NCBI RefSeq assembly: GCF_040869045.1
Contig: NC_090319.1
Location: 178,348,645-178,412,644 of the forward strand
DNA from: Eurosta solidaginis
Lineage: Eukaryota; Arthropoda; Insecta; Diptera; Tephritidae
Direction of reading: 5' to 3'
DNA: 64,000 nucleotides
Both the position numbers and the translations under genes were made by a program. Positions 23,989 to 34,669 of this stretch are shown here, piece after piece; positions within the stretch are counted from its first letter, which is position 1, and every line of letters begins with the position of its first letter. A model generated the notes under the pieces. It made no database searches, was not told the origin of the DNA, and saw only the letters and a program-made list of their open reading frames with translations.

Positions 23989-24579
23989 CTAGGCGCGTTC
24001 AGCGGCTAGAGCCTCTTGCAGCTCTTGAAGAGTCCGTAGCGCATCTCGTACGAGGAGGTCAGACACCTTTCCCCTGAAAGTGGCAGTTTGCAGCCCTTGA
24101 GCGGTGCACCGAACGGTGCGTCGAGCGGCAGTAGATGCTGGCGGTTGTGCTTCGGTAGCTGGACGAGACCGAGAGATAGCTGGGCGAGAACGGGGTCGCA
24201 CCGTGGGGGCCGAGGGTACCTGAGGTGGTACTACTTGGCGACCAGGCCGGGGTACCTGGGTATGACGTGGGATGCTCGGGGTTGCATCCCGTCGATGTAG
24301 CAGAGAGTGATGTCGTAAGCCGCAAGTTCGGCAGCGATCATGTGAGCTGCATTCATCTGTGGCGTGCGATAGCGCTAAGCAATTTAGGCAGAATTTATGC
24401 GCCCTCGCGAGAATCCATCGTTGTGGCGGCTTCAGTTGCTTGAAGACTCTGCAATTGCGAAGAGCGTGGGTTTGCATACATACGCGGCATCGTCGGTAGT
24501 CGATTTGCAGCGGCGGGCTGCGCGCGACCACTGCTGACCGCAAGGAGTTTCGGGGTGCCCGTTGCTGCTCGCGATTCAT
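23989..24579 (-). CDS. BEL-B ORF3: zinc-knuckle protein in env position
   Basis: A 196-codon frame, intact although gag-pol of the same element is broken. It fills the gap between pol and the 3' LTR. Residues about 31-95 repeat the BEL gag zinc-finger pattern: CRVC-x7-C, about 20 residues, CLNCL..SH....EC, CRTC..RHHSLLH. The tail is Pro/Arg/Ala-rich and ends in a Leu/Ala helix (LRTLQELQEALAA). No signal peptide, transmembrane segment or furin site is seen, so it is not an envelope protein. On the minus strand CTATACTTTCAG (24597-24586) lies seven bases before the ATG and resembles a 3' splice site. I infer a nucleic-acid-binding accessory protein from a spliced mRNA. It might instead be a gag piece recombined into the element. 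Confidence 0.75.
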   Translation of the reverse strand: MNREQQRAPRNSLRSAVVARSPPLQIDYRRCRVCMQTHALRNCRVFKQLKPPQRWILARAHKFCLNCLALSHATDECSSHDRCRTCGLRHHSLLHRRDATPSIPRHTQVPRPGRQVVPPQVPSAPTVRPRSRPAISRSRPATEAQPPASTAARRTVRCTAQGLQTATFRGKVSDLLVRDALRTLQELQEALAAERA

Positions 24580-24720
24580 GACAATCTGAAAGTATAGTTG
24601 TAAATGCCTTTTAGGTGAGAGAAATGTTAAGGCAGGGAGTTTCAGTTGGCATTATGTTGCGAAATACGACTATTGGAGACGGTGATGTGGTAAGAGTGGT
24701 CAGAGGTGGTTTGAGAGTAG

Positions 24721-27700
24721 CTACGAATTCTCCGGGGATGCCCGAGAGGGTGGGCTTTCAATCTGAGGGAGGAAACAGAGCTTGACAAGTGGTCGTGTGA
24801 GGGTGCCGGTTTGAGTACGAACGTCAACAACACGTATATGGCCGTCAGGTCCGGGATATACTTTTTCAATACGTCCAAGGCGCCATTCAGTCGGGGGAAG
24901 TGAGTCGTCGTGAATGCAGACACACTCACCGACCTTGGGTTGGGGTTGTGGATTTTTCCACTTCTGCCTTTTCTGGAGATCCTTTAGGTAGTCTTCCTTC
25001 CACCTTTTGCTGAATTGATGATGTAAGCTTTTTACCCTGTCCCATCGGTTTATAAGAGATAAATCCGCGTGATCCACTTCAGGGATAGCGAGGAGGGGGC
25101 TACCTCGGAGAAAGTGGCCGGGGGTCAGCGCGGTAAACTCTGTGGGATCTTGGGATAAAGATGAGATAGGACGAGAGTTTAATACGGCTTCAATTCTTAC
25201 CAAGAGGGTGGTAAATTCTTCAAATGTGAACTTGTGGGCTCCTGCAGTCCTCTTGAAGTGCAGTTTGAAACTCTTCACTGCAGACTCCCACAAGCCGCCC
25301 ATGTGGGGAGCTCCAGGTGGAATGAATTTCCAATTAATGCCCTGGGGAGAATATTTTGCGATTACTTCTTGAGAGGCAGTTTTCATGAAGTCAACGAACT
25401 CCTTTTCCGTCGCTCTTTTAGCTCCAATAAACGTTTTGTCGTTGTCACTCATCATTGTGGCAGGATATCCACGACGTCCGACGAAGCGAGCGAATGCTGC
25501 GAGAAAGGCATTTGTTGTTAGGTCCGAGCACAGCTCAAGGTGGACAGCTTTTGTCACGAGACAGACAAAAACGGCCACGTAGCCTTTCAGTAAGGTGTGA
25601 GACCTTAGCAAGGAGGCTTTTATTTGAAAAGGCCCCGCAAAGTCGACACCGGTAGTGGTAAAAGGCGGAGCATATGTGCATCGTTCCGGGGGCAAAGCCG
25701 CCATGATTTGCGATCGCATTTGCTGCTTGTGGAGGGTACAAGTTTTGCACTGATGTATGCATCTCTTTATGAGGGGTTTAAGTCGTGGAATATAGAGATC
25801 CTGTCTGAGGCATTGCTGCATGAGACGTATTTCGGCATGGAGAAGAAGTTCATGGATGTACTGTATATAGAGGACAGCGAATCTTGATTTTTCTGGGATA
25901 ATAACGGGATGTTTTTCATTGTAAGTCAACGTCGAATGAAATAGTCTACCATGAACCCTGAGGAGCCCGTTTTCATCGAGGTATGGGTTGAGGGTTAGTA
26001 GAGAGCTTCTTTGATCAATGGGTTTTGCATTTTCCAAGCATGCTCTTTCGCGAGGAAAATATCGGGTTTGTGTTAACGTCACAAGTTTATTTTTCGCTTT
26101 GCGGAGATCTTCATGAGACAGAGAGGGAGTGTAAGCGGGTTTAATGCCTCGAATTCGGTCCTTGAGATTATTAATGAACCTGAAGGCATATGCCATGACC
26201 CTGAGGGCGCGAGGAAATGAGGAAAATCGATCCAATACATCGGGGTCATCTCCAGCTGAGTATAGTGCTTCGACTCGGCGCATTTCAGGCGGGTTGATGC
26301 TGCGGGTAGATGGGTTTGGCCAAGCTTCGGGGGGCTGGGTCAGCCACGCAGGGCCATTCCACCACAGCGAAGAATTTGCCAAGTCCATGGGTTTGCATCC
26401 TCTAGTGCCCATGTCTGCTGGATTGTCGCGACTGCCTACATGCTTCCAGGAGGCGCTTCCGACGAGATCCATAATTTCAGCTGTTCGATTGGATACGAAA
26501 GTTTTCCAAGCGTGGGGAGGCTTTTCGAGCCATGCTAACACAATTTCCGAGTCAGACCACATGTAAAGATTTGTAAGAGAGAGCTCGAGATGGGATTGTA
26601 CGACGGCGATTAGTCGGGCAAGGAGCAGAGCTGTACATAGTTCTAGTCTTGGAAGACTGGTAGTGCGAAGAGGGGCAACCTTGCCTTTAGCGACCAGAAG
26701 GTGGGACGAAGTGGTGGCACCGTGGGTTGTTCGCAGATATATAGTGGCGCAATATGCCTTTTCTGACGCATCGCAGAAACCATGCAGTTCAACCTGCTGG
26801 TTCGGCATGTAGTCAATCCATCGAGGTATCTTTATCTCTGAGATGTTGGGTAAATTTTTTGCGAACTGCGTCCATTTAATGAAGCGGAGGGGCTTCACTG
26901 GTTCGTCCCAGCCAGTTCCGTCTATCCATAGCTCTTGGAGTAAAATCTTGGCCTGAATCATAATCGGCGTAAGCCACCCTGCGGGGTCAAAAAGTTTTGC
27001 GACCGAGGAGAGAATTTGTCGTTTTGTATTAGCGGACGAGAGGGGTATTGAGTCCACTGTATACGAAAACGTGTCGGTCAGAGCGTTTCACTGTATGCCG
27101 AGAGTTTTGGTGTTGCTTGCTTTCTCGAATTCCAAAAGATTGGTATCTAGCAAGTCCTCTTCTGTGATGTTTTTTATTATACTGGGGTGATTGGCCGTTA
27201 TTTTCCGTAATGGAAATCCTGCTGACGCTAACACTTGGATGACTTGGGAGAGAGATGTTTCAGCAGAGAGAATTTCATGGCTGCCAGAGAGAATGTCATC
27301 TACATATGTTTCTTTCGTCAAAACAGGGACGGCTTTGGGGAAAGTTTCCTTTACATCTTTGGCCAGTTGGTGAAGAGTACGTATGGCGAGGTAGGGGGCA
27401 CAGTTCACACCAAATGTGACTGTTTTCAGACGATAGTCTTTTATGGGGTCGCTCGGAGATGAGCGAAAGACTATGCTCTGATAGTCTCTGTCGTCTTCAT
27501 GCATTATGATTTGACGATACATTTTTTCTACGTCTCCGTTAAAAACAAATTGGTAGGTACGCCACTTGAGAATCAGAAGCATCAGATCGGGCTGGAGGGT
27601 GGAGCCGGTATACAGAACGTCGTTGAGCGCATGTCCAGATGCCGACTTCTTTGAGGCGTTAAACACGACCCGCACCTTTGATGTCTTTTTCTCGGGTTTG

Positions 27701-30089
27701 ACAACTGCGTGATGAGGAAGATAAAATGAGAGGCATTTTCCTCCGTCAAATTTTTCATAGGAGCCAGTTTCCTCCATATGATCGAGGGTGAGGTATTCTT
27801 CTAGAACACTATCATATTGAGTCTTTAAATCCCCTTTCCTCTGCAGACTTCTCTCCATTCCAAGAAACTGGCTTAGAGCTGAAGACCGAGAGTGGGATAA
27901 TGAGATTGACTCTGGGAAGCTGGGTTTAAACGGCAGCCTTACGATATAACGACCGTTATCATCGCGTGAGGTTGTGGCTGCATAGAAATTTTCGCAAAAC
28001 TCGTCTTCTGGGATTATTTGGGGTTTGGTGGGAACTTCCTCCAATTCCCAGAATTTACGCAATAGCGAGTGAAGATCTTCGTTCGACACTTCTGACACTT
28101 GCATGCAGAAAGCGTTTACCAACACAGGAGCTCTACCGCTCAGAATCCATCCAAAAATGGTTTTCTGCGCTAGAAGATGGGGGGAAAGTTTCTCAACGCC
28201 ATTTTGGATGATTTGCGGTATTACATCACTGCCTAGGACGAGATCTATTTGCGAGGGGGAGTGACAGTTCGAGTCTGCGAGGTTGAGGTGTGCCCATTTT
28301 GCTTGAAGCTCGCTAGTGAGCTTAAGCGAGGGGAGCATTTTTGTTAGCCGGGGTAATATTATTGCCTCTGCACTTATTCTGGTTTTGAAATCGGTGGATA
28401 CCAAAGTCAGAGAGCACAATTTGTTTGAGGTCTGAACTACCTTGCCGCCCATCCCTGATATTTCAAATCTAGAGGGTTTGAATGGGAGTTTGAGTCTATC
28501 TTGGGCTCTGGTAGAGATAAAGGTTCGTTCAGATCCCTGATCCACAAGAGCTCGTAGTTTAAAAATTTCTCCTTTATGCTCTACGGGAACGATAGCCGTG
28601 GGTAAAATTATTTCACAATCGTTTTCGGAATAAAACGATTGCACTTGGCTTTTCTGTGAGCATGAAGGGCTTTCATCCAGAGCATTGGCTTGATCGGGAG
28701 TATTACCGGGTGAGACTGTGGAATTCGTGGTGGTGGCTTGTGAGGCTGTCCTTTGCAATCGTGAGGGTTGTCTTTTCGGCACTTGAGATGTGTCTTCGTG
28801 AAGAACTGAGTTGTGCCGATCTTGACATTGATTGCAAGTTTGAGTACTGGAACAGTCTTTCAATATGTGTGACTGAGAGAGGCAATTGAAACACATATTG
28901 CTTTCTCTCACAAACCTTCTGCGATCAGAGGTCGACAGCTTCTTAAATTTGAAGCAACTTATAAGGGGGTGAGATGAGGTTTTACACATAGCGCACTTGT
29001 ACATTGTTCGCTGCTCTGTCATATGAGATTGGGTGTGGGAGGTCGATCTATTTTGAAAGGGATGCGACTGTTGGGGTTTAAATGGCGGCCTAGTTTGAGA
29101 AGGAGTGAATTTACTTTTACTTGGGCGCCATTGATCAACTCTTTCTACCACTTCGTATCGCGTTGTGAGGAACTGGTCCATTTGGGACCAGTTGGGAAGT
29201 TCTCTTCTTGAGGTTAGAGATTGCTCCCACAACGTGACTGTATTTTCTGGGAGTTTAGAGGTAACCAGATAAATAAGTATGGGGTCCCAGTTATCTGTGG
29301 AGACTTGTTGCGTGGCGAGAATTTGAAGGCAATTATTTACCGACGATTGCAACCTTTGAATGTCTTCAATGTTTTCGGTAGTGATAGTTTTTAAGTTCAT
29401 CAGGGCCCGTATTTGGTTATCTACGAGAACTCGTCTGTTCTCGTATCGGGCCTTTAGGGCTTCCCACGCTAAGGCAAAGTTGTCGTCAGTCAAGGGAAAT
29501 TGGTTGACTATTTGAGCTGCCTTTCCTTGGGTTTTGTATCTGAGGTGATACAATTTTTTCGCTTGGGAGAGTTTCGGGTGGTTAATATAAACGGCTGTGA
29601 ACATGTCACGAAATGAGGGCCATTTTCATAACCACCATAAAATATTTCGGTATCGCAGGGAGGGATTTTTAGCGAAATACCGGAGTTATCGGGTGGACCT
29701 GTTGTGACGGTAGGGGGAGCGGGGGCATTTGCTTGTTTAAGCAACTGAAGCTGGTCTTCGATCTGGGCTTTTGTGTCTTCGTATGCTATGAGACAGGACC
29801 TGTATATGCTATTAGCAGATGTTGGAAAATCTTCGGGCAGGTCCTGATCTGGGGTTTCGACAATCTTATCGAAGACTGCTTGGACTCTATTCCAAAATTT
29901 GTCTATATTGGCGTTTTTTATTTTGAGTGAGGACTCCGTGTTGTCTTGGAGCGACGTCGACCTAAACCGAGCACATTATTCCAAAAAATTGTCCGTTTCG
30001 GATGTAAATTTTTTGGGGGCAGACGAGATTTTAAATTTTTTAACTCCTTGAGTTTTGGAGCCACCTTTTTTGGTTTCATCGTCACTCAT
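24721..30089 (-). pseudogene. BEL-B gag-pol, lightly damaged
   Basis: Start ATG at 30089 (MSDDETKKGGSKT). Gag: IPPCDTEIF then FTAVYINHPKLSQAKKLYHL, a DUF1759-type core. Zinc knuckles: CAMC...C, CFNCLSQSHILKDC, CNQC..RHNSVLH. Protease: ALVDQGSERTFIS, with DQG in place of the common DSG/DTG. RT: YLPHHAVVK, VRVVFNAS, YVDDILSG. RNase [19 protein letters not shown]. Integrase: [28 protein letters not shown], then a C-terminal domain with [11 protein letters not shown]. Damage: TAA at 29976-29978, a frameshift near 29615, and one in-frame TGA near 27086 between RT and the downstream half. The downstream 778-codon half is open. As it stands it cannot make full Gag-Pol unless the stops are bypassed. 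Confidence 0.93.
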
Positions 30090-31261
30090 TTTTGAGCTTT
30101 GTTTTATGTCGCTTAGAGTTGAGAATCAACAAAAAATTTAACTTCAGAGAGAAAACTTTTTTTTTTTTTTTTTGAAGAGAGAGTATTTGCTTTTAACTAT
30201 GTGTGGGAGTTACGTTAAAATATTCACGTTAAATAGCAAGAGAGAGTACTTTTCAAAACCAAAAAAAAGTTTTTAAGCTAAATTTATTTGAGGGTGAGAC
30301 TGAGAAAATTTTACCACTGTGCTGCGTTTGCACTATATTTAATATATGTATATGAGGGTGGTTTAAATATACGTGGGAAAAATTATGTGAGATATATGTA
30401 TATATACGTATTAAAAGTATCTCGGGGGTAAATTATTATAATTTTGATACGTATGAGATTATCTAAAAATGTGTATTTTTATTTTTTTTTTTTTTTTTGT
30501 GTGACTTAGAGGAGTCTTATTTAGCTTCGATTTGTTGGACTGTAGGGGCTTTGAGGAGAGAGAAATTAGTAGCTTATCGAAATTCTTAATGGGGATTGAG
30601 AATTTATAGCGTGCAAATTTAATGCGAGAAAATTGCTATAATACGCACTGCACCACTCTTGTACCACTGTGCACGATATTTTATTTCACCGCTTATGTCG
30701 TTTTCTTTCTTTTGTATATCCGTATGTATGTATACGCAAGTATGGAGATTTGAAAATATTTTTTGCGTTTTGTATTAATTTAAATTGGGAAAAATCAGAA
30801 GTTAGCAGAGGTTGTGCAATATATTTAATTAACGACAAGAGATATTTTAATTTAAAATGAGGAAATTTAAAATTATTAAGAGATTTGTCGCATTAAAATA
30901 TAAGGGGTGCTTTTAGCAAGTGTGCCCACTGTAGCTAACTACTGAGTTTTTCTTATTTTGCTTTGCACATATACCGTACTGAGTTTTGCAATATGGGGTT
31001 ATTGCTATATGTATATATATATATATATATACGAAATGGTATGTGCCAATTTGGTGGGAACTTGAGAAAATTTGGCGGGAAATGAGGATTATTGGCGGGA
31101 AATAATAATCCTCGAAAATGAAATTTGCCTTAATTTTCTTTGTTTATATGTATTTTTTCCGTGATTAGGGTGTATTCAAATGTTATTTAATACTCACGGT
31201 TTTTTGGCAAATGGGTATTTATTGTCGCTGGTTCCTTAGTGGCGTCGACTCAAAGGACCAC
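30090..31261 (-). other. BEL-B 5' leader
   Basis: An AT-rich non-coding leader between the 5' LTR and gag. It has a T-run at 30157-30173, another at 30483-30499, a (TA)n tract at about 31011-31030 and TTGGCGGGAA repeats (about 31070-31100). Reading from the LTR, TGGTCCTTTGAGTCGACGCC (from 31260, minus) is the candidate primer-binding site. Confidence 0.55.
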
Positions 31262-31937
31262 TGGTTAGGGGAGCACAAGCTAAAATTTACCTTCCGTTTT
31301 ACTGTGGGGTGTAGCTGGTGTGGCTGCAGCTGCTGCTTTGATGATGGTGGTTGGTGTGGCTCGTTCCAGGTATATGGTGCTGCAAGTGCACTAGAGGTGA
31401 AAAATGTTTCCTACACGAGTATTCCGCACGAAAACAAAGGGGAATATTTGGCAAATTTACAAGAAAAACTCTTTTCACTTCAACTTCACTATTGCTTTAC
31501 TATATTATGCATATATATATCTTTAAAAGGAGATTTTACAATTTTTTTTGTGTCACACACGAGATGGATAATTTCGAATGAATAAAAATAAAAAGAAATG
31601 TCAAAACAATAATATAAATGTATGTATGTACGTACATAGTCACATCTGTCAACCCATTGTTGGGGTTGCCAGAGGGGTGAAATACGCTCGCGTGTTAGCG
31701 TAAAATACAAACATTTCAAATTCTTAAATTTAATAAATATGTACGTAATATATGATATTACGTATTCGTACGTGCAAATAATTCAGAATGCGTACTTATA
31801 CGTAAAAGGTACATATGTAAAAAACTTCAATATAAAATTCAGCTAAATTCATTTAAATTCATGTTTAGGTTTTCTTAAGCCTAAGTTCTATTAAATAGAA
31901 GGGTTGGCTGTTGGCGACTACGACAGTCGCTCAAACA
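31262..31937 (-). mobile_element. BEL-B 5' LTR
   Basis: Almost identical to the copy at 23302-23977 (visible differences near 31309 and 31500). It ends on the minus strand in CTAACCA at 31262. Confidence 0.93.
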
Positions 31938-32705
31938 AGCCGGTTTGTCGCTAGACGAGGATGCCCGAAAAACGTCTATTCCGACAACGGAACGAACTTT
32001 GTCGGCGCGTCAAGGGCTCTCCGCTCAGAGGTCAAGGCATTCCTCGTTGATGCGCGCAACCAAACCCTCTCTAAATATGCCCACCAAACCCTGGCATGGC
32101 ATTTCATACCAGCAGCTGCTCCTCATATGGGAGGGCTGTGGGAAGCGGGGGTCAAGAGTTTCAAAACTCATTTCAAAAAGATCGCATCGGATCATAAATT
32201 TACTCTCGAGGAGTTTAGCACCCTCCTGTGTAGGATTGAATCCTGTCTCAACTCCCGACCCCTAAGCCCATCTTCAAATGACCCGTCCAACCTGGAGTCA
32301 CTTACCCCCGGGCACTTCCTAGTCGGGGGCCACCTACTAGCGCCACCCGAGATCGACGTCAGCGAGAATCGCGCAACACTCGTCAATCGATGGGAAAAAC
32401 TCAAGGCGCTGCATCAAACCTTCTGCAAACGGCGGAAAACGGAGTATCTCACCGAATTGCAGAAGCGCGTTAAGTGGAAGCATCCACAATCCTTAAACAA
32501 CCTTAAACAGGGAGACCTAGTCGTCATTAAGGAGGATAATCTGCCCCCTAACGAATGGAGACTAGGTCGGATAGCCAACCTTCATTATGGCCCCGATAAC
32601 CGAGTTCGAGTCGTCGAACTGGATACGGCAAGGGGACAAACCACCAGACCAATCACGAAATTGGTCCTGCTACCACCCCCCAGTGAGGGTGTGGAAGATC
32701 TGTAA
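31938..32705 (+). pseudogene. BEL-A pol, 3' part: integrase core and C-terminus
   Basis: It resumes in the frame that stops at 23301, after the second AGCCG. It contains the second and third integrase catalytic residues ([26 protein letters not shown]), then LTPGHFLVGG and the C-terminal LPPNEWRLGRIA domain that in BEL elements binds DNA. It stops with TAA at 32703-32705. No internal damage is visible in this segment. Confidence 0.93.
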
Positions 32706-33180
32706 CTCCCAACCGTTCTAACAAACTCCGTATCCCAGCTCTCGTTCACGCCGAACGAGGCCAACAAATCCCATAACCCAGCTCTCGTTCACCCCGAACG
32801 AAGCCAACAAACCACTTAAACCCGCTCTCGTTCACCCCGAACGAGGCCAACAGAACCCTACCGCAGATCCCCTATCTGCCACAGCATACCAGTGAATCAA
32901 TAATCACGATTTTGTCTTAAAACATCTAATATTTTATTACCGTAAGGTAATATCGTTTAAAATCATACCTTTTAAATCTGTTTGCGTATCAAACTCCGTT
33001 ATTTTTGCGCAGGTTCTGCCATCCTCCGTTAGGTGTGCGCAGGTGCTGCAGGTTCCTGTGGTTTTTGGCTGTAGTAGCATTTGAAGCAGCTGTTTTTTGT
33101 TAAACGTTGTTTCACCTTTAAATTAACTGATTTGAAATTAAGGTGATTTAGCTATCATTACTACCTACTTACCATCATAA
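32706..33180 (+). other. BEL-A post-pol region with 43-bp palindromic repeats
   Basis: Three copies of a 43-bp unit begin with CTCGTTC at 32741, 32784 and 32827. Each holds a hairpin CTCGTTC-ACGCC/ACCCC-GAACGAG and then GCCAACA. Downstream is another hairpin TATTACC-GTAA-GGTAATA (32935-32952). This is non-coding spacer up to the host-gene fragments. Confidence 0.7.
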
Positions 33181-33240
33181 ATTAATTCCAATCATCGGGT
33201 TGCTTGTATTCTGATAGAACTGGTAGATGCAGCATGATAC

Positions 33241-33573
33241 TCATATGTCGTCCTCCGAGAGCAGCAACAGCCAGGCGCCAGCAGCCAAATAGACACCCAA
33301 AAATCCAACCGCCAAAATCGCATAAAACCATGTCTTGCCAATAAAGTTGCTGAAATTCGGCACTTTCGGCATGTAGTTGCACATCACAGAGACGGCTGTG
33401 GCAAAGAGACGACCCCAATCTGCGATGATAGTAAGTGTAAATGGAATACCAACCAGCGCAAAGCAAATGCAAAAGACGCGTCCACCCGTTGTTACGGGCA
33501 CAATGTTGCCATAACCTATTGTTGTTAACACAGTTGATGGAAAGAACACAGCTTGTAAAATGCTCCATCGCAT
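33241..33573 (-). pseudogene. Two-pore-domain K+ channel fragment (TWIK-type)
   Basis: The frame reads WSILQAVFFPSTVLTTIGYG: the first pore helix and its TIGYG selectivity filter, followed by NIVPVTTGGRVFCICFALVG and IPFTLTIIADWGRLFATAV (the M2 segment and beyond), then GKTWFYAILAVGFLGVYLAA (M3) and a stop after LLLLSEDDI. In intact channels a second pore domain follows. Here the reading ends before it. The N-terminal M1 and cap are also missing, because the sequence abuts a QTRT2 fragment about 8 bp upstream. Plasma-membrane leak K+ channels are the family function. This piece cannot form one. A GTAAGT-like donor occurs at 33166-33172 on this strand. Confidence 0.88.
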
Positions 33574-33581
33574 CCATTGGT

Positions 33582-34440
33582 TTACATGGCTGAATCAAAA
33601 ATATCCACACCCAGCGCAATAAGTTCCAAAATCACAAGAGGCGTATAAGCGCCTGGCAACATTTTTGGTTTATCAATAGGCAGTTCATTTAAGCAATGTT
33701 TCATAATTGTAATTAATTGATCAGCATCTACTTCTGTGGCGCTTAAACCATAGTTATGAAAACCTTCAAAAATGTAGCCTCCAACAAAGCTATGCTGATC
33801 CCATTTCGCTTTAGCATGTTTAATAGAATCGGAACGCGCAAACGTACTATATCCACCAACGATTGGCACGAATAATGTGCTATTTCGTAGAACTTTGGAG
33901 TTTATGTAGTTCACAACATATATCCATAAATTTTTGGGTGCGTTCAACACTTTTTACTAAACGCGTTTTAGAACCTTGTAAATTTGTATCAGCATCAAAG
34001 AGGCCTTGATATATATCTGGTCTCCACCTTTCCATATATTTCATGTAACTTTTGGCGTCCAGTGTTTCCTTTCCGTGTCTAGTAAATAGCGGTACTATAT
34101 CGTTGTCATTATGCCCACTCGGTGTGATCTCACAAGGATCTCGTATAATCAGCATTGTTAAAGTATCTGGATCAGGATACCCCACATAGCTTCCAAGTAA
34201 GCCATGGTACAGCAGTTTTGATTCTGTCATACATTCAATGGTTGATAATGACAATAGCAACGTCGGAGCTTCTTGGGTGATATATCCAAATACTTCGCTA
34301 CTTAGATATGGAATGCTTTCGCCTTTAGTTGTTTGTACTAGCATAGGTGTTCTTCATTGTTTGTTCGTTTCCGTATGAATTAGGATCCCAAGACGAGCGG
34401 AAGATTTACTTGCATTCTTAACAACAAATCTCATTTTCAT
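33582..34440 (-). pseudogene. QTRT2: Queuine tRNA-ribosyltransferase accessory subunit 2 fragment
   Basis: From ATG 34440 (MKMRFVVKNASKSSARLGIL), through an in-frame TGA near 34355, then PMLVQTTKGESIPYLSSEVF, LSLSTIECM, PLFTRHGKETLDA, SVERTQKFMDICCELHKLQS. After a frameshift near 33890 it continues VLRNSTLFVPIVGGYSTFAR, GGYIFEGFH, KPKMLPGAYTPLVILELIAL and GVDIFDSA. This pattern fits the TGT-like barrel of the non-catalytic partner of queuine tRNA-guanine transglycosylase, which inserts queuine at the tRNA wobble position. The last part (the zinc-binding C-terminal region) is missing and is replaced by the K+ channel fragment. I identified the family from conserved blocks, without an alignment. 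Confidence 0.8.
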
Positions 34441-34512
34441 AACAACAAAACAACCTTTTAATTAATAAATATTTACTAAATCACATCAACACGAACCAGC
34501 TCATTGTAAATT

Positions 34513-34650
34513 TTACCAACCAGTTTTCCGCGGCAATTCGTTAATTAAACGTTCCAATTCCGCAGGACGTTCAAGTTGACGGAAGACCTTAAATTTACTG
34601 CCGCCTTTGTATGGCCTGCGACTAGCCTTCACCGTGGCAATTGCTCTTTA
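34513..34650 (-). pseudogene. C-terminal fragment of an unidentified host gene
   Basis: An open minus-strand frame, VKASRRPYKGGSKFKVFRQL, then ERPAELERLINELPRKTGW and TAA at 34513-34515. It is basic and amphipathic and looks like a real C-terminus 75 bp upstream of the QTRT2 start. I do not recognise the family. It may be the natural upstream neighbour of QTRT2 carried along in the same segment. Confidence 0.4.
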
Positions 34651-34669
34651 TAAAAAATTCCTTTCGTGA

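Larger units (their letters stand above)
23302..31937 (-). mobile_element. BEL-B: complete BEL/Pao element nested antisense in BEL-A
   Basis: Two 676-bp LTRs (23302-23977 and 31262-31937) differ at about two visible positions, so insertion was recent. The flanks carry AGCCG (23297-23301 and 31938-31942), a 5-bp duplication typical of BEL. Read on the minus strand the order is LTR, leader, gag-pol (30089-24721), a separate zinc-knuckle ORF (24579-23989), LTR. It splits the BEL-A integrase between the first and second catalytic residues. The BEL-A frame resumes without shift on the far side. Confidence 0.95.

Noticed and set aside
23989..24579. Envelope gene of BEL-B
   Set aside because: No signal peptide, transmembrane helix or cleavage site. 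The cysteines are in zinc-knuckle spacing.
32880..33180. Helitron 3' end (hairpin plus CTRR) next to the host fragments
   Set aside because: A hairpin exists at 32935-32952, but no CTRR/YYAG terminus or A/T insertion site could be placed at the right distance.
33182..33619. 145-codon minus-strand frame
   Set aside because: An out-of-frame shadow of the K+ channel exon, with no domain of its own.
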